DNA of 64,000 nt from Flammula alnicola (taxonomy: Eukaryota; Basidiomycota; Agaricomycetes; Agaricales; Strophariaceae). Below, piece after piece: positions 1 to 10,824 of this stretch. How positions within the stretch are numbered: the first letter of the stretch is position 1; every line of letters begins with the position of its first letter. The DNA is taken from contig JADNRV010000115.1 in assembly GCA_015499995.1 (NCBI GenBank), positions 107,156 to 171,155 of the forward strand, read 5' to 3'. The notes under the pieces were generated by a model that was given only the letters and a program-made list of their open reading frames with translations, did no database searches and had not been told where the DNA came from. The position numbers and the translations under genes are program-made.

Positions 1-1037
1 TCTCGACAGGATGCTGCCGAGGTGATATGATGTACTTGCTAACCGTAGCAGCATAGATGAATTGGCCGGACGATTTCTCGACGAGTTTATCGATATCGCA
101 TGGGGCAGGCCAATCTAAGGGAATGATATTCCGGAGAGGATGCGTGTCTCTAATTTTGGCCAAGTTGTCGACAAGGAATGTTCGAATATCATTATCGGGC
201 TTCCAAGAGTCGTCTAGCGGTAGTTGCCGGAGGAAGGGAGCAAGGTCGCGATCGCCGAAAGCGGACTGGATATTCTGTTCAGGCCGACTCGCAATGAGCA
301 GTTTGTGTGGGAAATTGTGGTTCATCCGCGCGAGGGCTGCTACGAACGCGTTCACAATGGCATTCTGTGCGTCTTTGTTGTGACACTCATCCAGACCATC
401 AATGATAATGACCTTGGGAAGGACTGGGATGGAAGATGAATCCGAGAGTTGCGCCAGGGGAGTGACAATCAATTTGTAGATTTGTGCGTCCAGTCCCAAA
501 TCGAAGATGAACCGGTTGCTGAGCAGTGCTGTCGATATATGCTGTCGCATTTCTGGGATATTTTCCATCATCTGGTATGCAAGAGTAGCCACCAAGTATT
601 TCTCATCGCTTCGCCTAACGTCGCTCGCCGTCCTTGAGAAAAAGAATGAAGAAGAGAGTCGGCCTTGTTCGTCGCACATCTGAGAAATCGTCCGTGCAAT
701 CGCTGACTTTCCAGCTCCAGCGGCACCGCGCATCCACATCGCACGGTGAGGTTCATCGGTATCATTCAGCCAGTCCAGTATTTCTTTCAGAACAGCGAGT
801 CGGGTGTTCGGATGACATTTGGGAGCATCGTAGTTTTCATCGGCAGTATGAAACGCTCCTGGGACTACTCTGGATTCGAGAAGTTCTATGCCTAGTGTAG
901 CCGAGAGGTTAGTATGGTATTCGGGAGACAATAATGGGCTGACCCTTGTGCGCGATCTGGGCGCCTGTATTCAGATTCCCCTCGATATGACTAAATACAC
1001 CCCCACTGATGAGGAGGTTGCTCCCTCTCAGAAACAT
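1..1037 (-). CDS. NACHT-domain NLR-like protein, paralogue 1 (3' end beyond window)
   Basis: STAND-class NTPase of the fungal NLR type; relatives act in self/non-self recognition and programmed cell death. The first exon (about 944-1037) begins at an ATG at 1037 and encodes the short 'SNLLISGGVFSHIEGN' motif that precedes NACHT in many Agaricomycete proteins. A 52-base intron (892-943) joins it in phase to the main exon, which is open to base 1. That exon has the lead-in 'IELLESRVVPGAF', Walker A 'GAAGAGKSAIART', Walker B 'IIIDGLDEC' and the sensor-like 'LLIASRPEQ'. The intron donor is the weak GTCAGC, but the splice keeps frame and falls where paralogue 3 also has an intron. No stop or frameshift is visible, so the gene looks intact as far as seen. 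The C-terminus lies left of the window. The upstream start is inferred; further 5' exons are possible. Confidence 0.8.
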
Positions 1038-1334
1038 ACGAACTGGGTTAACGTATGAGAGGACAAGGACGGGACCGCGGTTTCCTGAATCCTGAATCCT
1101 GATGAAGCGCAAGTTTGTCAATCTCGTGGCTTGCGGGTCACGTGCGTCAATGAAATCGGGCATTACAATAATACCAAGGTAAAAGCTCCCAAAACATATA
1201 CACGGTATTGAATATCGAGTACTGCGTACTGAGTCTTGACTAGCTTGACTCTGAAAGAGACCGTACGCTTCTTGGATACCCCTCCTTTGCTGCCCAAATT
1301 TGACCCAGGTCATGTGCCTTTTGCCTTTGATCGC

Positions 1335-1640
1335 TAGGGTTGGGTAAAAAACCTAGGGTTTTTTACCAAAACGTTTTTTACCGGTAAATTACCGGTAAAT
1401 TACCAGGTAAATTACCCCCCCTTGGCGGCAGTCTGTGAGGTTTTTTACTGCATGGCCACGTGATATATATGAGCCACGCAGCGTGGCGAAATTTTTTTTA
1501 AAAGCCTTACGAAAAATCAAATCACGTGATGGTAAATTACCGGTAAAATACTGGTAAATTACCTATCCCTCTCACAGAAAAAATTTTCGAGGTAAATTAC
1601 TGGTAAATTACACCCCCTGGAGGTTTTTTACCCAACCCTA
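1335..1640. mobile_element. hAT-type MITE with perfect 8-bp target duplication
   Basis: A 306-bp non-coding element. Both ends carry the 20-bp terminal inverted repeat TAGGGTTGGGTAAAAAACCT (first base 1335, reverse complement ending at 1640). It is flanked by the direct repeat TTGATCGC at 1327-1334 and 1641-1648, which is the 8-bp duplication expected of hAT transposases. The interior is built from repeated palindromic GGTAAATTACC units. There is no coding capacity, so it must have been moved by a transposase encoded elsewhere. The perfect duplication and matching ends suggest a fairly recent insertion. Confidence 0.9.
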
Positions 1641-1648
1641 TTGATCGC

Positions 1649-3505
1649 GGTGCGCTACCTTCCCTACTAACCATCCCAGTCCTCTCGCACTCGATACCCG
1701 AAATCGACACTCTCTGCCCAGATCTGCAATACATCGACAACTAGACACACCACACGGCGGGATCTTGCTGGTCGCACTGAAGCAATGAAAGGAAGCCGAG
1801 GAGTCCATCGAGATCTGCGCGACGAGCCCTACCCCGCGGAGCCAGAAGGCTCTGAAGAAATTGATGTTAGCGCGGCCCTGATTCTAAGCACTCATGCCTC
1901 ATGTGATTGTTGGAGGAAATGGCATACTTATAAACCAGGAACACGGCTTTAATGCCAGACGCTTGCACAGGTGTGCTGAGTCCATCCTTCCCCCTTTCTT
2001 GACTTGCTTTCCCTTCAATATCAGCTGAGCGACATTTTCAGGAAAACATGTAAGACTCACAGTGGCGTATGTAGGTTATGCCGCACGGTCAAACATCGTA
2101 CGAGCGGTCAAGATTGAGGATCGAGGTGTACGACCACCGCAGGGTGTTCCATTGATCATGGTACTCTTTCCTTCCTCCTTTCTCTTCTACTCCGACCTTT
2201 CCTCTGTCGTTCTCATCCCAACCCCCATCATCATCCTCCAGATCAAATCGAACAGTATAACCCGCCCAAGTTTTCCACCGACAGAAGTCACCTTTCCAAC
2301 CCGCTCGCACATTCCACGCAGGAGCAGGTGAACAGCATGCTGAACGACATCCAGGAGACGTCCTTTTCATGGATCTGGAGCTGGAGAGGGGCAAGAGTAC
2401 AGGAGTACGGAGTTTTTGAGCAAGGCCTGATTTCGTCTTCTTATTCCTTGTACATGGCCTAATAAGTTTTCCTCAAGTCTCAGGCTGCGAAAACGAATGT
2501 TTCGTCCTAAGGAATGACGGGTGTCCGACTAGCTGGCTCATGTAAGGTTGGTAGTAGTGGCATTGAACCTGTGCGATGATAATGAAAGTCCGATGCCTCG
2601 GACGGCGGTTGTGAAGGAGTTGGGAGAGTCGAAACGGGTTCCTGAAGACTCGGATGTGCTGGTATTAGGCCGACAGTCTGCAGGTGTAATGGTGTCAGCA
2701 AACAGATTCGACGTGCAACGACCGAAGGAGGAAAGAAGATAAGACAACAGCCTGATTGACGAGGAAGAGGATGAGAGGGATGTATGCGAGGAGGAACGGC
2801 CAGCAACGGCAAAGGAGCGAACGACGAAGATTCGAAATAATAGATGAGACGCGCAAGAACTGAGAAACGTACAATGATGGGGGGTGTAAATGGTACATAT
2901 ATGTCGCCTGCAGATTGAGATTGTATTTTACATATAGAATCCTCTGACCGAAACTTGAGATGGGTAACCAGCCAGAATTTCAGGTAAAAATCAAGGATGA
3001 AAAATAGAGAAAGAGACTGACCCTTGGACGATGAGACAGTCTCGACACCGTTATACCAGGTCCTCAAAAGGAAGATTCCTCAGACGTCGAATGAACGATG
3101 CCCTGCGTTCCATGGCAGGCTCATATCCCATCGCACACTCTCTCCTTGTTGTGGGTCCTTCGTCACCTATTTCGACTTGCCAGCCCCTCCGAAAATCCCA
3201 AATTAAAACCTACTTCGCCCGAACGAGGCCTCTATGGACATCTTCCGCCTAGGTGTGCGCTAACAAACAGAATGTTGGATCTAGGCTGCGAAGCGCTTTC
3301 AAAATAGAGGAGACGGAGAGACAGAAGGATTTGACGATGGAGAGAGGAGATGGCCATGAGCTATGGAGGAACACGAGCACAAGCAGCAGATCCGAATCAT
3401 TTGTCAAGCAAGAGTTGTTGTTTGGATTACAGAAGGGCCTTCATTGTCTAGTAAACAGTATTAGAGGAAGAAAATTCGTACTTAGGGGGCGAACATACCT
3501 GGGAA
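1649..3505. other. intergenic, no gene recognised
   Basis: About 1.85 kb between the MITE and the NACHT remnant. Several open frames exist on both strands, none with a recognisable domain or convincing splice pattern. A plus-strand stretch at 2548-2742 reads with rather protein-like composition (about 64 codons) and could be an exon or a relic, but nothing ties it to a gene. Confidence 0.4.
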
Positions 3506-3509
3506 AGAA

Positions 3510-3745
3510 TGGTGGCCTTGCAATAATTCCTGGAGAAGAAATCCCAGCATCGGAGTCGGAGCACAAATGTAAACGTGCTGCTATCACTGACTTGCCAGCG
3601 CCAGCAGCACCGCGCATCCAGGACCATGTGGTAAGGTAGGAGCTGTCAATGTCGTCGAGCAACTTCATTATCTCATCCAAAATGGCGACATTTCGGAGGG
3701 TCGAAACGCTCGCCAGAGTTATGAAGAGCTCCCGGAGCTGCTTTG
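3510..3745 (-). pseudogene. NACHT gene remnant (P-loop fragment)
   Basis: A short minus-strand piece related to the neighbouring NACHT genes. Read from 3745 downward it first matches the pre-NACHT segment ('LHNSGERFDPPKC'). Bases corresponding to the next residues are then missing and the frame changes. In the new frame it continues with 'VAILDEIMKLLDD' and Walker A 'WMRGAAGAGKSVIAA'. The similarity fades directly after the P-loop. The lead-in differs from that of the three better copies, so this is an older, divergent member and not a recent fragment of one of them. It cannot encode a working NTPase. Confidence 0.7.
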
Positions 3746-5035
3746 GAGTATAGAAGGTCGCTACCTAGTGTATAGCATACGATTAGCCTGTTGCTTACTT
3801 TACTTGAGTGTTTGAGGCGTCCTACCCTTGTCCGAAGCCTGTGCGCCTATGGTGGAGCTGGAAGAAGTAAGTATGGAATGTCGATGACGAGGTTAGGTTT
3901 CGCTTATGTCATCCCACCTCTTGCCCAAACTCCGCTGCCGCCCCAAACAAACTACGGAGAACCTGTCTGGTATGCCTTATATTTTTCTCTTCAGTATCTT
4001 CCTAGCCGACTAAAAACCAGGTTTTTTAATTTTTGCTCAAGCTTGAAGATTTAGCTTCTCCTCTAGGCTTATGAAAGAATTTTTTGTCCAGCACGAGTTT
4101 GGTATGCACACTCTAGATGACGGGACGGCGTAAGTCGTTCTTTCCCTTGTCCTATCTAATAGATCCTTATTTTATGTCGTTACAGCCCATGAACCCACCA
4201 TGCCAGTCTATCGATGTTGCTTTTCGACGTTCGAGGCTTGTCCAAAGACGTGGACGAAGCCAATGATTCAGGCGCAACGCATTCGGGGTGGGGAGAACAG
4301 GTGACGATGTGCAAGTCACATAAATCGCGTCCACGTCCGCGTCGTTCTGCGATGCTCGGACAGCATCTTCGTCGTGAATTGGCGTAAATATCCATGCTAC
4401 TTCCACTGCCCGGTCCCCTATACTATGATTCCATCGCCGATATCAACAACTGTACCAGCCGCTCGACGAAGGGCGCTTCGATATCAATTGCCAGCATCGA
4501 CTCGACAGCCTTCACTAGCCCACTCATCATCCGACCGCCATATGACTCCCATCTGGTCATTTCCCATACCCCCCTCCCTTCAGTCCTTCATGGAACGAGT
4601 GCCGCAAAATTCAATTTTGATCTCGTGGCACAACCTCCGCATCTCCGTCAGCATCCGCATCCTTACTTCGACTTTTGCGTGTCAACCGATTCCTCCCCGC
4701 GATACTGCTTCTTGATGGCAACTTCACCCATACTTCTTACAACAAAGCGAGGCTGGTGCCGTCCCCGTATCCCTTCCTGCACTATTTAACTCGGCCCGCC
4801 GGCTAGACTCTCGAAGCCGCGCATAACCACGATCATCAGACACCCATGATTTTGGTCTCTGGATTCCTGCAACAAAAGTGTGCCGACGAAAGCATGCAGG
4901 CTGATGAACATCTCTCGCACGGCTCCATCATACGCCCTGAAGATCTGGCCATGGATGACCGACCATCGTCTGACTCGAACTGAGGGTTTGAGCCGACTCT
5001 GATCGTCAATCCACATGTGGGGTTGATCGCAACGA
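3746..5035. other. intergenic, no gene recognised
   Basis: Open frames of 60-130 codons occur on both strands but none shows a domain, a splice structure or a paralogue in the window. Some plus-strand stretches around 4200-4750 have biased composition and could be decayed coding sequence. Confidence 0.4.
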
Positions 5036-5037
5036 GC

Positions 5038-5275
5038 GCTGGAAGTAGTCGTGTTCGGTGTCCTGCTGTTCCTCGGAGGCGGAATAGCGATAGAGGACGT
5101 CGTGGTCGAAGTGCAGTTCATGGGCGAGTACTGATGCTCAATGAACCAACGGAAAGCTGCTAACAAGGAGATAGAGGGCCAGTCAGGGTCCGATTCATGA
5201 TGCAGAACGGAAAATACACACTCATGATCAAGCCTTGCAGTGCAGCATTCGGCCACCTTTAAAAGATCCTCGCGG
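5038..5275 (+). repeat. duplicated segment, inverted relative to its copy at 12325-12570
   Basis: This stretch reappears as its reverse complement at 12325-12570. Both copies hold a hydrophobic open stretch ('VLLFLGGGIA') followed, in another frame, by 'GPVRVRFMMQNGKYTLMIKP' or close variants. That suggests the remains of a membrane-protein gene, but the frames are broken here (a stop within the second part) and no full gene can be built. Its position next to the duplicated 3' flank of a NACHT gene shows it travelled with the array. Confidence 0.65.
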
Positions 5276-5404
5276 CTTGCTCTGGATCAAAATCGCCCAG
5301 GCCCTCTTCATCGATCCTTGAGAAGGTTATCCTCCTCCTAACCAGCACCTTCGTACCAGCCCACACGTTCCGATGTAACGCGCTGGTGCTAAACATGTGC
5401 GTTG

Positions 5405-5812
5405 TTCATGTCAGAGAAGCCCTAACTGATCTCCTGTTGGACGATTTTTATGGTTGCTTTGCTTTGGAAAAAATAGCGTTTGTCTTGATGTAGAATTTTT
5501 TTTCTTTCTTCCAAAAAGGCATCCCCTTGGTTCACGATATTCATCGCTAACACCTTCGTCGCGACGTAAGTCGTATTAGCGCTACTTCATCTGTTTATTC
5601 TCTTCGCACCATGTAGGACTCACGCTTTGCTCACGATCATGTCATAGATATAGACTGCGTCGCAGTTACACTTTCAAAACAGGGACATATCTCTTCAACC
5701 CGGTGGCGTACATCGCTGAGCCGTGGTTTGATAAATGGCTACGATAAAGCAGGAGCCATCCCCTGGCAAGCGTCGTTTGGTATGGAATACAGATATACTT
5801 GTACTCTTGGGT
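5405..5812 (+). repeat. 3' flank of NACHT gene 2, direct duplicate of 12567-12962
   Basis: About 400 bases lying just downstream of NACHT gene 2 match the corresponding flank of NACHT gene 3 in the same orientation, with many substitutions and small indels. Shared landmarks are 'GTTGGACGATTTTTATGG', 'TTCACGATATTCATCGCTAA' and 'GGCTACGATAAAGCAGGAG'. No coding capacity is evident. The shared flank shows that whole gene-plus-flank units were duplicated. Confidence 0.75.
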
Positions 5813-5996
5813 GCATGTGAAGGTTGCTCTGCCATATTCCCTCGCTTTGAGTCATGAAGCGGTCAAAACGCAAGAAGAACCTCACTGATACCTCACCCAT
5901 GCAAATAAAGTCCAAAAGTTTCGTGTCTTGAGTACATGCTGACGCCCCTACGTTTACAGAATCCATGAACATTACGGTGTAATCTTCGAATTCCCA

Positions 5997-8979
5997 TTAC
6001 TTTTGCTGTTTCCTGCGTTTTGAAACTGGAATCCTGGACTTGAATTCCGAATTCCGTTTCCGCGGCGGTGCCGGCAACGCGCTAGCATTGGTCATTGGAC
6101 TATTTGATCTCGACTTGGGACGGAAGGCATGCTCCCTCGCATCCTGGACTGTTCGTCTCTCGTCCTGGACCGTCACTCCGTTTTGCCTCTCCTGCGAAGG
6201 CACTGAGTGTCGCTCAGCTCGTAGGGGTGCGTCATGGTTGTCTTCCATGAGTTGTGGCAGAGTTGTTTCACACCACGTGGATGCCGAGTCTGACTCCTTC
6301 CGCTCAGACGCCGGATTTCGCCCGTCCTGAACATGGGCAGAGAGTTGGTCAACCAAGGAAGGGAATTCTCTGTAGGTCTACCCATCACTTCCAGTGAGAA
6401 TATATCTTTGAGAGATTACAGGTAGTCTTCCTACCGTTACCGAATAATCAACAAGTAATTTCATTAAGGAATCCGGGGAAGGATCTTCCTTCGTTACTAC
6501 AACGTCATGGAAAATTCGGCTGAAATGGGGATGAAAGTCAGAAACTAGATGAATTCGGTGGTCATCTAATGAAGGAGCTTGACGCAAATCCTTCAGCTGT
6601 TGCGTTGGATCGAGCCCCACAATTTTATGAAGCGAGAGACAAACGTCGATCCGAGGGGCTGCCTTGCTCAGGAACGAATAAGCAGCATTCATGACCCGAA
6701 TTTCTCTTGCCTTCTTGATGGAAGAGTACCAGTTTCCACTGACAAACGTAGAAGTTGAATGCGACAGAAAATGCCAAGGAGAAACCTGACAGACTCACAT
6801 TGGATTGTTAAATAAATAATGGTAGCAATAAATGGCGAGATATGAATATTTATATCCATTCATTGCCAGTTCCCCCAAAAGTTCGACGTCGCAAAAGAGA
6901 TCGGAAAACTCGGTTCGAGACATGAGGTACCAACAGAAACCCAGTTCGGAGTCGCTGAACATAATTTCCAAGGGGTTGATATTGAAAGAGCTGCTAATGG
7001 GTATGTTAGATATCGCAGATGGTCAATTAAGCTCTTAAGCACATACTTAGAGGTGGGACCGTCTAATGGAAGTTTTTGTAGTTGCATTAATATCCATTCT
7101 TGAAGTTGAATGATAACTTTCAACAGAGGATGCAGCGTTTCAGATGGGTATGGTCTCTTATGCTGAAAGGTAACAATATCAGGACGGAGGTTGACTAAGG
7201 AGGGTATAAATGACATGGAAATACCTCCTTTAAAATCCATCGGAGAAATTGTGCCATGGCGAAATGCACATTGTCATATTTCCGGAATGTTTCATTTGAA
7301 GCTATGAACCAGTCCGAGGTGAACTTCAATAGAACCTTTAATTCACACCTAGCAAATACTCCATAAATCTCTGGACGAGCCGCTCGAACCCTTCCCACGA
7401 AATGCTGGAAACCGGCAAAATAGAGCAAGACAACGTCACGATTGTGCTCGCCAATTTTGTCTACTGTGATGGTGGAAAGCTAGTCAGTCATGCTCTGAAT
7501 TTGTTCTCAACACTTACTTTCTGAGATACAGCGGAGGGAACAGTGGAAAAGAGCGTCATAAATCCTTTCGCTATCCGCGTAAAACTTTCCTGCACGGCTC
7601 TCATCCATCAAGAAGTCCGGAAGAGAAGCATGAAGGAACTTGATCGAAGTAGACATAATTGATGATTGGATTTCTACGACTGACGAAAGATCACTCAAAG
7701 CAAGTTCGATATCGCCCTCGCCTAGACCAAGGAAGTTCTTCATGAAACGAATCTCGTTATGCATCAAGTCGACACGGGGTTCTATCGACTTCATAAAATG
7801 GATGCGGAGGATTTGAAGAACGAGGTCGGGATCCTCGGCGCTGGCGAAAATGTGGGTGTATAATGCATCTAGTGCTGCATACGGTCGATTTTTGGGATCC
7901 TTGACGAGCTCGACGATTATTCGCAAGCTCGTGACAGGATGCAGCCGAGGCGATTTGATGTACTTGCTGACCGTAGCCGCATAGATAAATTGGCCAGACG
8001 ACTTCTCGACGAGTTTGTCGATATCATCGACGGGTGGCCAATCTAAGGGAATGATATTCCGGAGAGGATGCGTGTCTCTAATTTTGGCCAAATTGTCGAT
8101 GAGGAATGTTTGAATATCGTCATCGGGATTCCAAGAGTTGTCCAGTGGTAGTTGCCGGAGGAAGGGAACAAGGTCGCGATCGCCAAAAGCGGACTGGATA
8201 TTCTGTTCAGGCCGACTCGCGATGAGCAGTTTATGTGGGAAATTATGGTTCATCCGCGCGAGAGCTGCTACGAATCCCTTCACGATGGCGTCCTGCGCGG
8301 CCTTGTTGTGACACTCGTCTAGACCATCGATGATAATGATCTTCGGAAGAGTTGGAGTGGAAGACAGATCGGAGAGGAGTGAAAGGGGAGCCACGATGAG
8401 TCTGTCGATCTGTACGTCCAGTGCTACATTAAAAATGAACTCGTTGTTGAGCATTGCCGTGGAAATGTCGTTTCGAGTTTCCGGAATATTCTCCATCATC
8501 TGGTATGCGAGAGTTGCCACTAGGTATATCTCGTCACTTCGCCTGGTGTCGCCCGACGTCCTTGAAAAGAAGAAAGTCGAAGACATGCGACCTTGCTTCT
8601 CACACATCTGCGCTATCGTCCGTGCTATCGCTGACTTGCCAGCCCCAGCAGCACCGCGCATCCATATGGCACGACGAGGGTCGTTGGTATCATCAAGCCA
8701 TGCCATTATTTCGTTCAGGATGGCGACTCGGGTGTTCGGATGACATTTGGGAGCATCGTAGTTTTCATCGGCGGTATGGAATGCTCCTGGGACGACCTTG
8801 GATTTGAGAAGATCCATGCCTGGCGTAAAATGGACGCCTTGGTGTATCATAGCAAACGGTCTGTGGATATTGATGGGGGCTGTGACGACTGTCAAGGTGA
8901 AGGGCCCGATAAGCGGAAAGATAGAAAGCAGAAGAGGAGCTAACCCCATCATGGTGTTAGGGCCCCATACATAATGCAT
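5997..8979 (-). CDS. NACHT-domain NLR-like protein, paralogue 2 (six coding exons, intact)
   Basis: Fungal STAND NTPase, probably a signalling receptor in non-self recognition. My model joins complement exons 7518-8979, 7225-7463, 7047-7162, 6799-6990, 6435-6738 and 5997-6377. All five introns are 54-63 bases, GT..AG, and keep phase, giving about 897 codons. Exon 1 carries the lead-in 'MDLLKSKVVPGAF', Walker A 'GAAGAGKSAIART', Walker B 'IIIIDGLDEC' and 'LLIASRPEQ'. Exons 2-5 form a helical-looking C-terminal module shared with paralogue 3. Exon 6 is charged and ends in a basic run ('SKRRKQQK') that resembles a nuclear localisation signal. No WD40, ankyrin or TPR repeats are seen. The start is uncertain: the frame opens at 8979 with a hydrophobic stretch, but an acceptor at about 8826 matches the conserved intron of paralogues 1 and 3, so the true first exon may be further upstream. 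Confidence 0.85.
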
Positions 8980-9666
8980 GAACCTGCTTTGGCGTAAATG
9001 TTCAAACGTTCACGGCACACGTCTACTCCTTGTACTACTCGGCGCCCGGCCCTCGAGCCTCGAATTCTCGAAATACCACTGCCAATTTTGGTGACCGCAC
9101 CTGCACCGTTAACGAGTCCTCGTATCCTCCTCCATTCAGCCCATCATTACAACCAGCATTGCGATAGCAGATATCTCGATACACGACCTTTGCATCTCCA
9201 TCCGAGTCAGCACCCGCTGCGGCGTCTTGACCTCTACTTTGTTTTCCAGAGTTCAACCCCTTACCACCTATCGATCCATGTGTAGACTTCGCTCACATGA
9301 AGGACACGAACGGAGTGACCCGTATCAAGATTTCAAAGTGCACCGTGCTTGCAAGGGTGGTGGCCAGGAGAGGAGTCGATCTTCTAGGTCGATGAGTAGT
9401 GGCCGGGCAAGGGCGGGGTCGATATTGGCGCTGAGGCCTGAGGATTAGGTGGCCTGTTGGATCGCAAGACGCTGGAGAATTGGGGAGGGGGAGTTGGCTC
9501 TTTCGCTGGGGTCGTCGGGTCGCAAACGATACGCTGATGGATTCGGACGAGGGAAAGAAGAAGGAGACGGAGAGAAATCGATGGTTGAGCGTAAAACCGC
9601 ATACAGTGCGTATTTTTTGTTTTATTCGTGCTTCATTCTGTGACCTCATTTGGGCTTGACGTTGAC
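8980..9666. other. intergenic, no gene recognised
   Basis: Upstream region of NACHT gene 2. Probably contains its promoter and possibly an unresolved 5' exon. Open frames here (for example 9035-9256 minus, 9227-9448 plus) look random. Confidence 0.4.
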
Positions 9667-9668
9667 TA

Positions 9669-10822
9669 CAGCCGTTTCGGAAATTCTTGTCCGGCGGTGA
9701 ATTCCGGCGTTTTAAAATAAAATAAATCCAGAAAATCCAGAAAATGCAAGAAATGCAAGAAATGCAAGAACGAGCTTTAATCGAGTGATTCTGCAGTCCT
9801 TTCGAGTGTTTAATGTTCCTTATATGTAACCATATCAATACCATGCATACGGCTCAAAGCCTGGTTGTTTCTGACGAGGTTAGGTTGTAATAGAGCTATC
9901 CAGGCCTCGAAGTCTTCAAACTTTTGATTTGGGGCCAAAAGACCTCACAAATGGAAGCCAGAATGACTGAAAATGAAGGATGACCTCATGAATAGCAACT
10001 AGATATTTTATTTTTGCTTTCAAGTGCCCCGGAGCATGTCGCAGAGGCAAGGTTGCCCACTGTGCAGTGCCACGTCATCAAGTCTTCCAGAGGGCTATCG
10101 TGAACCCTTGTCAAAACCCTCAAAAAAGAGTCCTAAATTCCATTGCCAAAATTCGAACTTGAATTCGAATCATTACGTATAGTATCTCGACGCACAACGA
10201 ATAAAGAACCTCGTAACGTATCTTCAAGAAGTGCACTCTCTGGGAGTCTGGGACTAGCCAACGCCGACCACACCACCCTCCTGCTCAACACCTACACCAA
10301 GCTCAAAGACGTTGTGCGGCTCGACAGCTTCATCAAGACAGAATCGCGGCGGAATGCCAAGGCAGATGGAGGAGACGCGGAGGAGCTGCCGTTCGACCTT
10401 GTCACCGCGATTCGTGTGTGCAGACAAGCGGGTTACTTTGAGCATGCATCCTACCTTGCGAAGAAGTATGACCGGCATGAGGACTATTTGAGGATACAAA
10501 TCGAGGACGCGGGGAATTTTGCAGATGCACTGGCATTGTGCAAGCTCATGAATCATCTCGTTGGGTAGCGGGCACGGCTTTCGATGTAGGAAAATGTTCT
10601 CTTCACCGTCAGACACAGGAAAGTCCAAGGGATGATTGTCGTAGTCATCAGACATGATGTATAGATATTTAAAAGAGTGTAGATGCTCGTTTACGAGGAG
10701 TAGAGACAGCGGAAGCTACGATTCTGAATTTTCTGAATTTTTCTTATTTTCTCGATTTGTTTGATTTATTTTATTTAAAAAATGTCGGAAATCACCGTGG
10801 ACAAGAATTTCCGAAACGGCTG
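9669..10822. mobile_element. TA-flanked TIR element carrying a host gene fragment
   Basis: A 1154-bp element with long inverted ends. The first 24 bases match perfectly (beginning CAGCCGTTTCGGAAATTCTT) and imperfect similarity continues to about 60 bases on each side. TA dinucleotides at 9667-9668 and 10823-10824 fit a TA target duplication, the hallmark of Tc1/mariner-like insertion. No transposase is present. Instead the interior contains a piece of the VPS11 gene and, on the minus strand at 10533-10655, another stretch of coding-like composition beginning with an ATG. It is therefore a non-autonomous element that seems to have captured host sequence. Confidence 0.75.
10143..10568 (+). pseudogene. 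captured VPS11 gene fragment
   Basis: Residues about 35-131 of this 141-codon frame match the helical repeat region of VPS11/Pep5, a core subunit of the HOPS and CORVET vacuolar tethering complexes. Diagnostic stretches are 'LLNTYTKLKDVVRLDSFIKT', 'FDLVTAIRVCRQAGYFEHA' and 'YLAKKYDRHEDYLRIQIED'. The rest of the gene (N-terminal beta-propeller, C-terminal RING) is absent and the frame diverges after 'NFADALA', ending soon after. The sequence is undamaged across the match, which implies recent capture. It lies wholly inside the 9669-10822 inverted-repeat element. The functional gene should be elsewhere in the genome. Whether this piece is transcribed is unknown. Confidence 0.8.
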
Positions 10823-10824
10823 TA

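Noticed and set aside
909..1313. 134-codon minus-strand frame upstream of NACHT gene 1
   Set aside because: Only its last part (944-1037) is used, as exon 1 of the NACHT gene. The remainder lacks coding signals, so it is not a separate gene.
1336..1640. telomere-like repeats because of TAGGGTT ends
   Set aside because: TAGGGTT occurs only at the two inverted ends, with an 8-bp target duplication outside, so it is a MITE.
6378..6692. stand-alone 104-codon frame downstream of NACHT gene 2
   Set aside because: It is exon 5 of the NACHT gene read into the following intron; the phase-consistent splice at 6378-6434 connects it to the last exon.
10254..10655. 133-codon minus-strand frame across the VPS11 fragment
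   Set aside because: Most of it is antisense to the VPS11 match. Only the first part (10533-10655) might be separate captured sequence, noted as a finding.
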